DNA from: JAGXOF01 sp046545575
GTDB lineage: Bacteria; Chloroflexota; Dehalococcoidia; SZUA-161; SpSt-899
Direction: 5' to 3'
NCBI GenBank assembly: GCA_046545575.1
Contig: JBKGZM010000017.1
Span: 1 to 35,671 of the forward strand
DNA: 35,671 nt
The stretch's first letter is position 1. Each line of letters begins with the position of its first letter. The position numbers and the translations under genes are program-made. Shown here piece after piece: positions 7,869 to 15,698 of the stretch. The notes under the pieces are model-generated. The model ran no database searches and was not told the DNA's origin. It saw only the letters and a list, made by a program, of their open reading frames with translations.

Positions 7869-9149
7869 ATGGCGATTGCAATAGTAGGGATGCTGGATGA
7901 AAGAGAAGAGGCATTGCGCCTGCTGAAGACGGAGATAGAGTCTCGAGGCCATAAAACGACGCTTGTCGACATCACAATTGGCACCGGCGGAATTTCACCC
8001 TCCCTTAAGGCGGATATCACGTGCGAAGACATCGCCCAGGCTGGTGGTACTACCATTGATGATGTGAGGGGAATGCTGTCCAAGCAAAGAGAGAAAGCTG
8101 TGTCGAGTGTGGCCAATGGGCTTTCTGAAAAGATGCTTGCCCTCTACGGGCGGGGGGATTTGGAGGGAGTTATAGCCGTTGGAGGAATGACCGGGACCTT
8201 CATTTGCCTCACTATGATGAGAGCCCTTCCTTTTGGTATGCCCAAGCTCTTACTGTCCAGCGTTGCGGCGATGCCAAGATACGCTGGCAGGTTCTCTGAA
8301 TACTTTGGAGTGAGAGATATAACAGTGATGCACACGGTGGTCGATACCGTAGGCTTTAATCCCTTGGTAAAGAGCTTGATGATGAATGGGGCCCATGCTA
8401 TCTGCGGCATGGCTGAAGGACTCAGCCTTCCCGAGAAGGAGGAGAGACCCTCTATTGCCCTCACGGAATTCGGTTTCTGTGACGAAGGGGCTCAATATGT
8501 GCGGGAATTGTTGGAACAGAAAAACTATAACATCATCTCATTCCATGCTCAGGGGATGGGGGATAAGGCGGCGGAGGACTTGGTTGGACAAGGGTTGTTC
8601 GAGGCGTTTATCGACCTTGTTCCAGCCGCACTTAGTGAGTACCTTTTCGGCGGCAACCGTGCTGCGGGGCCTGATAGACTGGAAGCGGCGTGCCGGCAGG
8701 GTATACCTTACATCGTTACTCCCTGTGGATTCGACATGATAAGCTGTGGCCCACTGGAAAGAAGGGACAAAGATGATCCCCTGTGGGTCTCCCGAAATCT
8801 GGCTGAAAGGCAATTACTGGTCCAGGATGCTATGAGGGTTCAGGCACGAACAACTGAGGATGAGGTAAGGGAGATTGCTCGAGCAGTGGCTGAAAAACTG
8901 AACGGGCACAAGGAGAAGAAGCTTGTGAAGTTCCTGATACCTGCCAAAGGCTTTTCCTCCTTGAGTAAAGAGGGTGGGGCATTGTATAACCCGGATATAG
9001 ATAGGGTTTTTATCGACGAGGTAAAGAAAGTCCTGGACCAGGAAATAGAGGTCCTGGAGGTCGATGCCCATATAAACACTCGAGAATTTGCACAAGCGGT
9101 TGTGGAAAGCCTGGAGGAGGTGTTCGAGCATAGAACCAAAGTCAGTTAG
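7869..9149 (+). CDS. Tm-1-like ATP-binding / UPF0261 family protein
   Basis: A 426-residue protein of the Tm-1-like (UPF0261) family. Recognisable features are the start AIVGMLDEREEALRLLKTEI, VDITIGTGG, VIAVGGMTGTFICLTMMRALPFGMPKLLLSSVA and a second half beginning after PSIALTEFGF that contains GNRAAGPDRLEAACRQGIPY and KFLIPAKGFSSL. Family members are best known from the plant Tm-1 resistance protein, which binds ATP, and from bacterial catabolic clusters. The enzymatic reaction is not established. It follows ubiD by 21 bases with its own GCGGAGG site, so it belongs to the same transcript. It could act on the carboxylated or phosphorylated intermediate, but that is a guess. Confidence 0.8.
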   Translation: MAIAIVGMLDEREEALRLLKTEIESRGHKTTLVDITIGTGGISPSLKADITCEDIAQAGGTTIDDVRGMLSKQREKAVSSVANGLSEKMLALYGRGDLEGVIAVGGMTGTFICLTMMRALPFGMPKLLLSSVAAMPRYAGRFSEYFGVRDITVMHTVVDTVGFNPLVKSLMMNGAHAICGMAEGLSLPEKEERPSIALTEFGFCDEGAQYVRELLEQKNYNIISFHAQGMGDKAAEDLVGQGLFEAFIDLVPAALSEYLFGGNRAAGPDRLEAACRQGIPYIVTPCGFDMISCGPLERRDKDDPLWVSRNLAERQLLVQDAMRVQARTTEDEVREIARAVAEKLNGHKEKKLVKFLIPAKGFSSLSKEGGALYNPDIDRVFIDEVKKVLDQEIEVLEVDAHINTREFAQAVVESLEEVFEHRTKVS

Positions 9150-9181
9150 TCAGCTTTTTTGATCTTGATATGACGGTAGGT

Positions 9182-9214
9182 CAGTGGGTCAGCGTACACC
9201 CACTGTGTACGCTG
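9182..9214 (+). terminator. Overlapping alternative hairpins, possible terminator or attenuator
   Basis: CAGTGGGT (9182-9189) can pair with ACCCACTG (9198-9205), and CAGCGTACAC (9190-9199) can pair with GTGTACGCTG (9205-9214). The two stems use some of the same bases and cannot form together. The second stem is followed by GT-rich sequence without a clean T-run. It may end or attenuate the upstream transcript. Confidence 0.5.
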
Positions 9215-9256
9215 GTTTGGTGTGTTTGTTGTGTCTTGGCGATTATGAACTCACAA

Positions 9257-9286
9257 TTGATTTTGAGGACAGTGGGGGTGTAGAAT
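9257..9286 (+). promoter_or_regulatory. Possible promoter for thiolase and ligase
   Basis: TTGATT (9257-9262), 18 bases, TAGAAT (9281-9286). The resulting leader of about 240 bases is long, so this is tentative. Confidence 0.3.
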
Positions 9287-9529
9287 AGACAAGAAAGTGA
9301 AATCCGGTGATACGATACTGCCTGCAATGGCTAATAAGCACGATACAGTAGATAAATGGTTATAGACAATTAGCCTCTGTTAAGAAGTTCCCCTGCACTT
9401 TGATGTCTGTGATGGAATCGTATAGGCTTGATCGACTATTTTAATAATTCTTGCTTTGTTTAGTGATGCGACTGCCGATGGCAATTTGGTAGATTGGGCA
9501 TATATCCAAATTAAAGAAGGAGGAATTAC

Positions 9530-10723
9530 ATGTTAACCAAGGCATATATCCCCTACGGTGGCTATTACTCAAGTCCCTTTAGCCGCTGGCAGGGGAAAAT
9601 GGCCAATGAGAACGCTATTGTGTTGGGCTCGAATACGGCAAAACGCTGGTTTGCGAGTCGAAATATAGATCCCACTGTTCTTGACTATCTCTATTTTGGG
9701 ACCACGGTAGCCCAGCACCACATGTTTCACAGTCATAATTGGGCAGCGGCTATGCTGGTGGACCGCAAGAAAGATCTTCCCGGATTGATGATAAATCAAG
9801 CTTGCACGACTTCCACGACATGCATTCAGCTTGCGGCATTACATGTCGAGGTTGGCATGTATGAAACGGCTTTCGCGCTCATGTCGGATCGCTGTTCCAA
9901 TGGCCCGCACATTACATGGGCCCAGCCCATGAATCCGGGGGGAGAGCTGGAGTCTGAGAACTGGATGATGGACAACTTCACCGATCCCGGGCATGGCCAA
10001 ATGCAGGTCCAGACAGCCGAGAATGTGGCAGCGGAGGATGGGATTACCAGGGAGGAATCCGATGCGGTGGCCCTCCGGCGCTATGAACAGTACCTGGATG
10101 CACTGGCCGATGACAGAGCCTTCCAGAAGAGGTATATGTTCCCTGTTGAGGTGAAGGTATCGAGGAAGGAAACCGCCATGGTCGAAGAGGATGAGGGTAT
10201 CAGGCCCAGCACTAAGGAGGGATTGGCGAAACTCAATCCTGTAAACCCTGGCGGCATCATGACCCCCGGGGCACAGACCCACCCTGCGGATGGCAATTGT
10301 GGCTTTATTGTTACCACCCGGGACAAGGCCAGGGATTTGAGTGCTGACCCCAATATCGAGGTCCAGGTAGTATCATACGGATTCGCCAGGGCAAAGAAGG
10401 CTTTCATGGGGCAGGCCCCGGTTCCCGCTGCGGAGATGGCACTGCGGGATGCAGGGCTCACGATGAAGGATATAAAAGCGGTTAAAACCCATAACCCCTT
10501 TACAACAAACGACATCTACATGGCCAGGAAGATGGACTTTGATGTTATGTGGATGAACAACTATGGCTCCTCTTTAATCTACGGCCATCCTCAGAGCCCT
10601 ACGGCAGGAAGGCTTATTGCCGAATTGATAGAAGAGCTCGTATTGCTCGGTGGTGGCTATGGCCTGTGGGCCGGATGCGCGGCAGGGGATACAGCCACTG
10701 CGCTTGTAATCAAAGTGGGTTGA
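9530..10723 (+). CDS. Thiolase-family acyl-CoA acyltransferase with divergent motifs
   Basis: A 397-residue thiolase-fold enzyme that would cleave or form a 3-oxoacyl-CoA. The three catalytic positions can be seen: the acyl-accepting Cys92 in NQACTTST, His353 in GHPQSPTAGR and Cys383 in GCAAGDTATA. The usual NEAF-type motif is replaced by H321-N-P-F. The loops differ from common acetyl-CoA acetyltransferases (GHPxGxTG and CxGGGQG), so it belongs to a less-studied subgroup, SCP-x-like or otherwise. The next gene is an adenylating ligase. No beta-oxidation dehydrogenase or hydratase is nearby, so the enzyme more likely cleaves a 3-oxoacyl-CoA made by carboxylation and ligation than one made by beta-oxidation. 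Start ATG with AAGGAGG. Confidence 0.85.
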   Translation: MLTKAYIPYGGYYSSPFSRWQGKMANENAIVLGSNTAKRWFASRNIDPTVLDYLYFGTTVAQHHMFHSHNWAAAMLVDRKKDLPGLMINQACTTSTTCIQLAALHVEVGMYETAFALMSDRCSNGPHITWAQPMNPGGELESENWMMDNFTDPGHGQMQVQTAENVAAEDGITREESDAVALRRYEQYLDALADDRAFQKRYMFPVEVKVSRKETAMVEEDEGIRPSTKEGLAKLNPVNPGGIMTPGAQTHPADGNCGFIVTTRDKARDLSADPNIEVQVVSYGFARAKKAFMGQAPVPAAEMALRDAGLTMKDIKAVKTHNPFTTNDIYMARKMDFDVMWMNNYGSSLIYGHPQSPTAGRLIAELIEELVLLGGGYGLWAGCAAGDTATALVIKVG

Positions 10724-10762
10724 TAATCAAAGCATCTACCATCTCAAGGGGAGGTGATGAAC

Positions 10763-12409
10763 ATGACAGTGGAAGGATTTCCCGGATACAGGAAAGAGGA
10801 CGCTGAAAGGTATTCTAAGTTCAGGTGGTGGCGGGGCATGACTCTCGGCGATATGCTTGACAGGGCTGCCGATGTATACCCCGATAAAGAGGCTGTAGTT
10901 GAGGGAAACGCTCGTTGGACTTACTCCCAGATTCGGGAGAAGGCGGATAAGCTGGCCATTGCCCTTATGAAACTCGGTATCAATAAAGAAGATCGCGTTC
11001 TACTACAGATTCCCAACTGGAGCGAGTTTATCTACTCATACTTTGCTCTCCACAAAATCGGGGCCATTGACGTATTGTTAGTCCCCCGCCATGCGCAAAC
11101 TGAGATCGGACACCTTGCCCGCCTGACTGAAGCCACGGCCTGGATAGTGCCTGAGAGGTATCACAAGATCGAGTACGTCCCCATGATCGACAGTATTTTG
11201 GCGGCAAATCCGGGATTGAAGCATATTGTTATGGTCAGAGGAAAGGGCAATGACCGATTCCACAGCCTGGAGAAGTTGATAGAGGGTATTGACCTGAATG
11301 AAGATAATCTCCGTCAGCTCGCTGAGCGGAGACCTGAACCTACGGATGTGGCTCATATGGGTCCTACCGGGGGCACCACCGGATTGCCCAAAGTGGCTCC
11401 ACGCACACATAATGACGTGATTTGCAATGTTGAATATAAGGCCTACGGATGGGAACGGTGTCTCCATGATGTATGTCTCCCGACCACTCCTCTGGGGCAT
11501 GATATGACATATACCCTTGGATTCTGTGGCACCATTTTTACCTTCGGTAAAATGGTGCTGATAGATTCCACCCAACCCGAGGATATGTGCAAGACTGTGC
11601 AGAGTGAGAAGGTGAATTGTGCCGTAATGGCACCAGCCCTGGCTGCGAGGCTGGTTAATTTCGAAGGCTTGAAAAACTATGACATGAGCTCTTTGACCAA
11701 AGCATATGTTGGCGGAGCACCGAGTTCGCCGGATCTGATTCGAGCAGGCTATGAGAAGGTTGGCTATAAGCATCTCAATGGATTTGGCGGGACTGAAGGC
11801 CACAGCATGATGACGAGACTGGATTATGACATCGATGATTTGTGTAATGCCGCCGGCAAACCTACCTGCCCTTATGAGATATATAAAATCATCGATCCCA
11901 ATGGCGAGGAGCTGCCAATCAACAGGGATGGAGAGCTGGTATGTAAGGGGCCAGGAATATTCAGTGGTTATTTCAAAGCTGATGAGGAAAACAGTAAGGC
12001 CTTTACCGAAGATGGATTCTTCATGACCGGCGATATGGCAAGGATAGACGATCAGGGAAGAATCAAGATAACTGGCAGGATCAAGGACATTATCCTTCGC
12101 GGTGGGGAAAGTATCAGCCCGGCCGAAATCGAAGACTTGATCGCCGCACACTCCGATGTTGAGGCGGTTGCAGTGATCGGAATGCCGGATGAGGAACTTG
12201 GAGAGAGAATTTGTGCCTATGTTCAGCTATGTGCTGGGGCCAAACTCCAGGCTGAAGACATACACTCTTTCCTCAAGGATAAAGGGGCATCCTTGCTTCA
12301 GCGGCCGGAGAGAATCGAGTTCATCGATGCAATCCCATTGACAAAGGTGGGCAAGGCCGATAAGAACGCCCTTCGGGATGATATTAAGAATCGACTGGGG
12401 GTTGCCTGA
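10763..12409 (+). CDS. Aryl/acyl-CoA ligase of the AMP-forming family
   Basis: A 548-residue ANL-superfamily enzyme that activates a carboxylic acid with ATP, probably to a CoA thioester. Motifs: P-loop GPTGGTTGLPK (only GTTGLPK is canonical), FGGTEGHSMMT, GDMARIDDQGRIKITGRIKD, GGESISPAEIE, and the catalytic lysine of the small lid domain in LTKVGKADKNALR. The N-terminal pattern WWRGMTLGDMLDRAADVYPDKEAVV is close to 2,3-dihydroxybenzoate-AMP ligases and related benzoate ligases, which supports an aromatic or 3-oxo acid substrate. The frame begins at GTG 10754 with another ATG at 10757, but the site GGGGAGG at 10748-10754 is correctly spaced only for the ATG at 10763. It follows thiolase by 39 bases. 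Confidence 0.88.
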   Translation: MTVEGFPGYRKEDAERYSKFRWWRGMTLGDMLDRAADVYPDKEAVVEGNARWTYSQIREKADKLAIALMKLGINKEDRVLLQIPNWSEFIYSYFALHKIGAIDVLLVPRHAQTEIGHLARLTEATAWIVPERYHKIEYVPMIDSILAANPGLKHIVMVRGKGNDRFHSLEKLIEGIDLNEDNLRQLAERRPEPTDVAHMGPTGGTTGLPKVAPRTHNDVICNVEYKAYGWERCLHDVCLPTTPLGHDMTYTLGFCGTIFTFGKMVLIDSTQPEDMCKTVQSEKVNCAVMAPALAARLVNFEGLKNYDMSSLTKAYVGGAPSSPDLIRAGYEKVGYKHLNGFGGTEGHSMMTRLDYDIDDLCNAAGKPTCPYEIYKIIDPNGEELPINRDGELVCKGPGIFSGYFKADEENSKAFTEDGFFMTGDMARIDDQGRIKITGRIKDIILRGGESISPAEIEDLIAAHSDVEAVAVIGMPDEELGERICAYVQLCAGAKLQAEDIHSFLKDKGASLLQRPERIEFIDAIPLTKVGKADKNALRDDIKNRLGVA

Positions 12410-12431
12410 TTGGTTGGCTTCCATGAGATGG

Positions 12432-12668
12432 TCATAGAGGGGAGGAGTTGTCTTCAATCTCGATCAGCTTCTCCCTTGACTTCTTTCCCCTAGCTATCCT
12501 GATATCGCTTTTTCTTACCTCAAAGTACTTCGCCAGGACTTCAATAACTGCCTTATTTGCTCTCCCTCCAGCGGCAGGCGCACTTACACGAACCTTGAGG
12601 CCATCATCTTCCATAGTAACTTCATTCTTCTTTGCATTTGGAGTGACTTTTACATTTATCCTCTTCAT
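12432..12668 (-). CDS. YggU / DUF167 family small protein
   Basis: A 78-residue protein of the YggU (DUF167, UPF0235) family of unknown function. The pattern VKVTPNAKKNEV..LKVRVSAPAAGGRANKAVIEVLAKYF..IARGKKSREKLIEI is typical. The start at 12668 shares an ATGA overlap with the comEC stop and has a GAGAGGAG site. The longer frame to 12689 would overlap comEC further. It ends 22 bases from the convergent ligase gene with no clear terminator between. Confidence 0.85.
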   Translation of the reverse strand: MKRINVKVTPNAKKNEVTMEDDGLKVRVSAPAAGGRANKAVIEVLAKYFEVRKSDIRIARGKKSREKLIEIEDNSSPL

Positions 12669-15094
12669 CTGCTCCTCTCTCCTATCCACAGCTTCTGTCC
12701 GTTTGTAATAAGCTCAACTGTCCCGTCTTCAGAGGTAGAGAAAAGCATATCTTTCTCCACTTCTTCTTCCAGCTTGTTGATCACTTTCTCAGTCGGATGC
12801 CCGAATCGGTTGTCTGTCCCCACGGAAACCACGGCAATTATCGGGTCCACATTGGATAAGAACTCGTTAGTGGTCGAGGTGCTTGAGCCGTGATGAGGCA
12901 CCTTCAAAACTGTGCTTCTCAATCTAAGATCCTGGTCAAGTAACAATTCCTCAGCCTCCGCTTCGATATCTCCGGCCAGGAGGCAACTGAAGTCACCATG
13001 CGTGAGTCTCAGTACTACCGAGTTATTATTGGGGGTAAAATCAGTCTGATTGAACTGGTTGGACTTCGGATGAAGGACTTTTAATTCTATCTCCTCTCCC
13101 ATGGCAATTATCTGTCCTTGTTTGGCAACTACACGTTCGATATTTTGCTCCTTAATCAGCTTCCGCCACTCGATGTAGGTGCCGGAGTCGTTCTTCTGCC
13201 CGCTCGTTAAGACTTTCTCAACCTCGTACCTTTGCAGGACCTCCACCAGTCCGGTAATATGGTCGCTATCAGGATGCGTAAGTACAATCAGTTCAATGGT
13301 TCTATCCCAGAACGGCATTGTGTCTCCCAGTTGGTTTGTTACCTCTTCAGGGCTGGGCCCACCATCGATTAGTATTTGCTGCGTTCCTCGCTGAATGAGT
13401 ATTGAATCGCCCTGGCCAACGTCAAAGACGAAGACGTGAAGACGAGAATCGGGGGTAGTCACGACCGCAGCCCAGACCAAAGCCACTAGCACCAGGAGCG
13501 GGAGAATTACCCACTTTATAGGAATAGTAGTGGCAACTCTGGATGCGCTGACCAGGCGGTCTCTTATCATAACAATCCCTACACTTAGCTTGCTCCAGTT
13601 TCTTGGTATCCAGAGGGCTGCTACCAGCATACCATAATATGCCCAGACTGCATGAGTACCGAATTCGACTGGTGCATACGGGAAGACAGTGAAGACATCA
13701 ACCACCTTAAGTACATATGTTACGAACAGCCATGAAATCCAACCCAAGACGCTGGCCACACTGGTTGTAAATATGCCCACTATACCTGTGAGCGCAACTG
13801 TCACTATGATGCCTGGTATTGCTGGTAGTGTAAAGAACGTAGCTGGCAAGCTCACAAGAGGTATCATATGAAAGTAGTAGGAAATCAGCGGTAAAGTCGC
13901 CAGGACGGCTCCCAGGGTGACTGAACAACTTCCGATCACGAAATTGACAGCTGGGGAGAGCTCTTTAGTCTCCCCTCCGATCATCCTCTTGCTTCGGTCG
14001 TGGAATATGGGGGTCAGAAAGATAAGTCCTGCCATGGCGGCGAAGCTGAGTTGAAATGCTATAGTGGCCAGCAATGATGGTTCGAAGGCCAGCATGACTG
14101 CCGCCGCGAATGTTAAAGCGGTGAAAGCACTGCGGGGCCTGCCAATCCAGTCTGCATAGATCCAGAGGCTTCCCATGGTGGCAGCGCGGATCGCGGAGGG
14201 GCGCATTCCCGAGAGCATCACATAGAGCCATACAAGGGCAAGGCCGAGCAGCACATAGTATGGCTGGTGTCTCCCAAAGATCAGAATACCGGCTCCCAGG
14301 GCAATGCCTGCCACGATGCTCACGTGGACCCCGGAAATCGCCAAAAGATGGGCGGTTCCCGTTCTGGAAAAGGCTTCTTTGACTTCGGTTGGGACGGAAG
14401 TGCGTTGTCCCAGGAGCATTGCCTTGGCGAGCGAACACTGTGGCTCGGGCATTACCTTCTCGAGGGCTTGAGATATGCTGCCGCGCAGGCTATAGATGGA
14501 TTCCATTAAAGCGGCCTTTTGTCCCCCGGCGAGGAGCTTTACTCCTCTTGGCTGGTACATTACAGTGTAGATACCCTGCCGCGCCAAATACTCGCGGAAG
14601 TCGAATTCTTCACCTTCCTCTGGTGGATTAGGGGATTTCAATACCCCGCTTATTTCCAGGAGGTCGCCATATCGATAGTACGGGGAATCTCTCGATTCTG
14701 CTAGTTCAGCAGGGAACTTGGGGGCGTAGACCTGAATCGTGCCAGAGGTCTCTTGCCATTTTTCATTCAAACGTATTTCCGTGACTTCAAGTTGGAGACT
14801 GGTAGTAGAGTCCCCAACTTCCGGGTCATCTGAAACCATGCCCCTTAGTATATGGAAATTCCCTTGGTAATCTTGTAGTGGGTCATTGGCGGGTACGGAC
14901 TGAAATCTAAGAATTCCGCCAAGAAGAAAGATTAAGCAAAGTATCCCCAGTAGCAATGCCTTTTTGCTGTGGGGAATAATAGCTATGAGCAAGAGGGCTC
15001 CGATAGGAATCGCTAAATATATCCAATCAAGGTCATACCTCATGCCCAGGAATATACCAAACACCCAGGCTAAACTGAGGTAGATAAGCCGCAT
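12665..15094 (-). CDS. comEC: DNA internalisation protein ComEC/Rec2
   Basis: An 809-residue membrane protein of the competence DNA channel. An N-terminal DUF4131-like region (residues about 1-190) is followed by the polytopic Competence domain (LLAISGVHVSIVAGIALGAG, SGMRPSAIRAATMGSLWI) to about residue 540. A metallo-beta-lactamase domain then begins at FDVGQGDSILI (about 555) with HPDSDHITGL (about 605), GDIEAEAE (about 706) and PHHGSSTSTTNEF (about 733). All three parts are present, so the protein appears complete. It overlaps the comEA stop by one base (TAATG), which suggests coupled translation. Natural transformation is plausible, but only comEA and comEC are seen here. Confidence 0.95.
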   Translation of the reverse strand: MRLIYLSLAWVFGIFLGMRYDLDWIYLAIPIGALLLIAIIPHSKKALLLGILCLIFLLGGILRFQSVPANDPLQDYQGNFHILRGMVSDDPEVGDSTTSLQLEVTEIRLNEKWQETSGTIQVYAPKFPAELAESRDSPYYRYGDLLEISGVLKSPNPPEEGEEFDFREYLARQGIYTVMYQPRGVKLLAGGQKAALMESIYSLRGSISQALEKVMPEPQCSLAKAMLLGQRTSVPTEVKEAFSRTGTAHLLAISGVHVSIVAGIALGAGILIFGRHQPYYVLLGLALVWLYVMLSGMRPSAIRAATMGSLWIYADWIGRPRSAFTALTFAAAVMLAFEPSLLATIAFQLSFAAMAGLIFLTPIFHDRSKRMIGGETKELSPAVNFVIGSCSVTLGAVLATLPLISYYFHMIPLVSLPATFFTLPAIPGIIVTVALTGIVGIFTTSVASVLGWISWLFVTYVLKVVDVFTVFPYAPVEFGTHAVWAYYGMLVAALWIPRNWSKLSVGIVMIRDRLVSASRVATTIPIKWVILPLLVLVALVWAAVVTTPDSRLHVFVFDVGQGDSILIQRGTQQILIDGGPSPEEVTNQLGDTMPFWDRTIELIVLTHPDSDHITGLVEVLQRYEVEKVLTSGQKNDSGTYIEWRKLIKEQNIERVVAKQGQIIAMGEEIELKVLHPKSNQFNQTDFTPNNNSVVLRLTHGDFSCLLAGDIEAEAEELLLDQDLRLRSTVLKVPHHGSSTSTTNEFLSNVDPIIAVVSVGTDNRFGHPTEKVINKLEEEVEKDMLFSTSEDGTVELITNGQKLWIGERSR

Positions 15095-15609
15095 TAGCGC
15101 ACCGTTATCTTGTCTTTTAGTTGATCAAACGTGGAGTCGCCGATCCCCTTTATTTTCTTCACATCTTCTATGGATTGGAAAGGGCCATTCTGGAACCGGT
15201 AGTCGATGATCTCTTTGGCTGTCGCAGGGCCTATCCCGGGCAAGGCCTCCAGAAGCCATGAGTCAGCCGTATTGATGTTGATACGCTGTGATGATTCCCC
15301 TTTCCTGTAAACGTCGACCCTGTCACCATTTCGGAGGTTTCTGGCCAGATTAATCGCCGTGGTGTCTGCATCGTCAGTGAAGCCTCCAGCAACCTCTATT
15401 GCATCGGCGACCTGGTCTCCTTCAGTTAAAGTATACATCCCAGGGTTTTCAACCGAGCCGGTAACGTAAACCTCGATCTCTTGTGATGGTTCTGGGAGAT
15501 CGATCTCGATGGGGTAACTCGCGGTGTTCTGTTTGAGTATAAATACGGTTCCGCCGGCGAGAGCGGCAATCAGTAAAATGGAAATGATGGGGATCCGCAG
15601 CTTTTCCAT
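15094..15609 (-). CDS. comEA: DNA-binding competence protein ComEA
   Basis: A surface-anchored DNA receptor of about 171 residues. One N-terminal transmembrane segment (IPIISILLIAALAGGTVFIL) is followed by an SLBB domain (EVYVTGSVENPGMYTLTEGD..VADAIEVAGG) and a helix-hairpin-helix DNA-binding pair (ININTADSWLLEALPGIGPA, IKGIGDSTFDQLKDKI). Two starts are possible, GTG at 15621 or ATG at 15609, neither with a strong ribosome-binding site. I chose the ATG. It is followed directly by comEC. Confidence 0.92.
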   Translation of the reverse strand: MEKLRIPIISILLIAALAGGTVFILKQNTASYPIEIDLPEPSQEIEVYVTGSVENPGMYTLTEGDQVADAIEVAGGFTDDADTTAINLARNLRNGDRVDVYRKGESSQRININTADSWLLEALPGIGPATAKEIIDYRFQNGPFQSIEDVKKIKGIGDSTFDQLKDKITVR

Positions 15610-15654
15610 TAGCTTGGGCACCCATTTATATTATTGTGTATCCTACAGCTATAT

Positions 15655-15682
15655 GGTAGGGGAAGCCTAAGCCTTCCCTACC
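15655..15682 (-). repeat. Stem-loop between argG and comEA
   Basis: GGTAGGGGAAG (15655-15665) pairs with CTTCCCTACC (15673-15682), with one bulged base and a short loop. On the minus strand it is not followed by a T-run, so it may reduce rather than end read-through from argG to comEA. Confidence 0.45.
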
Positions 15683-15698
15683 TTGGCTGCCTTGGATG

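Larger units (their letters stand above)
9150..9529. other. 380-base gap between the two halves of the catabolic cluster
   Basis: No gene is supported. It holds two overlapping, mutually exclusive hairpins (9182-9214), a possible promoter TTGATT-N18-TAGAAT (9257-9286) and, just before the thiolase, the ribosome-binding site AAGGAGG (9517-9523). The gap suggests that thiolase and ligase can be expressed apart from the upstream genes. Confidence 0.5.

Noticed and set aside
11078..12151. Long minus-strand open frame of 357 codons opposite the CoA ligase gene
   Set aside because: It is fully antisense to a protein with clear ANL motifs and shows no recognisable domain itself, so it is a shadow frame.
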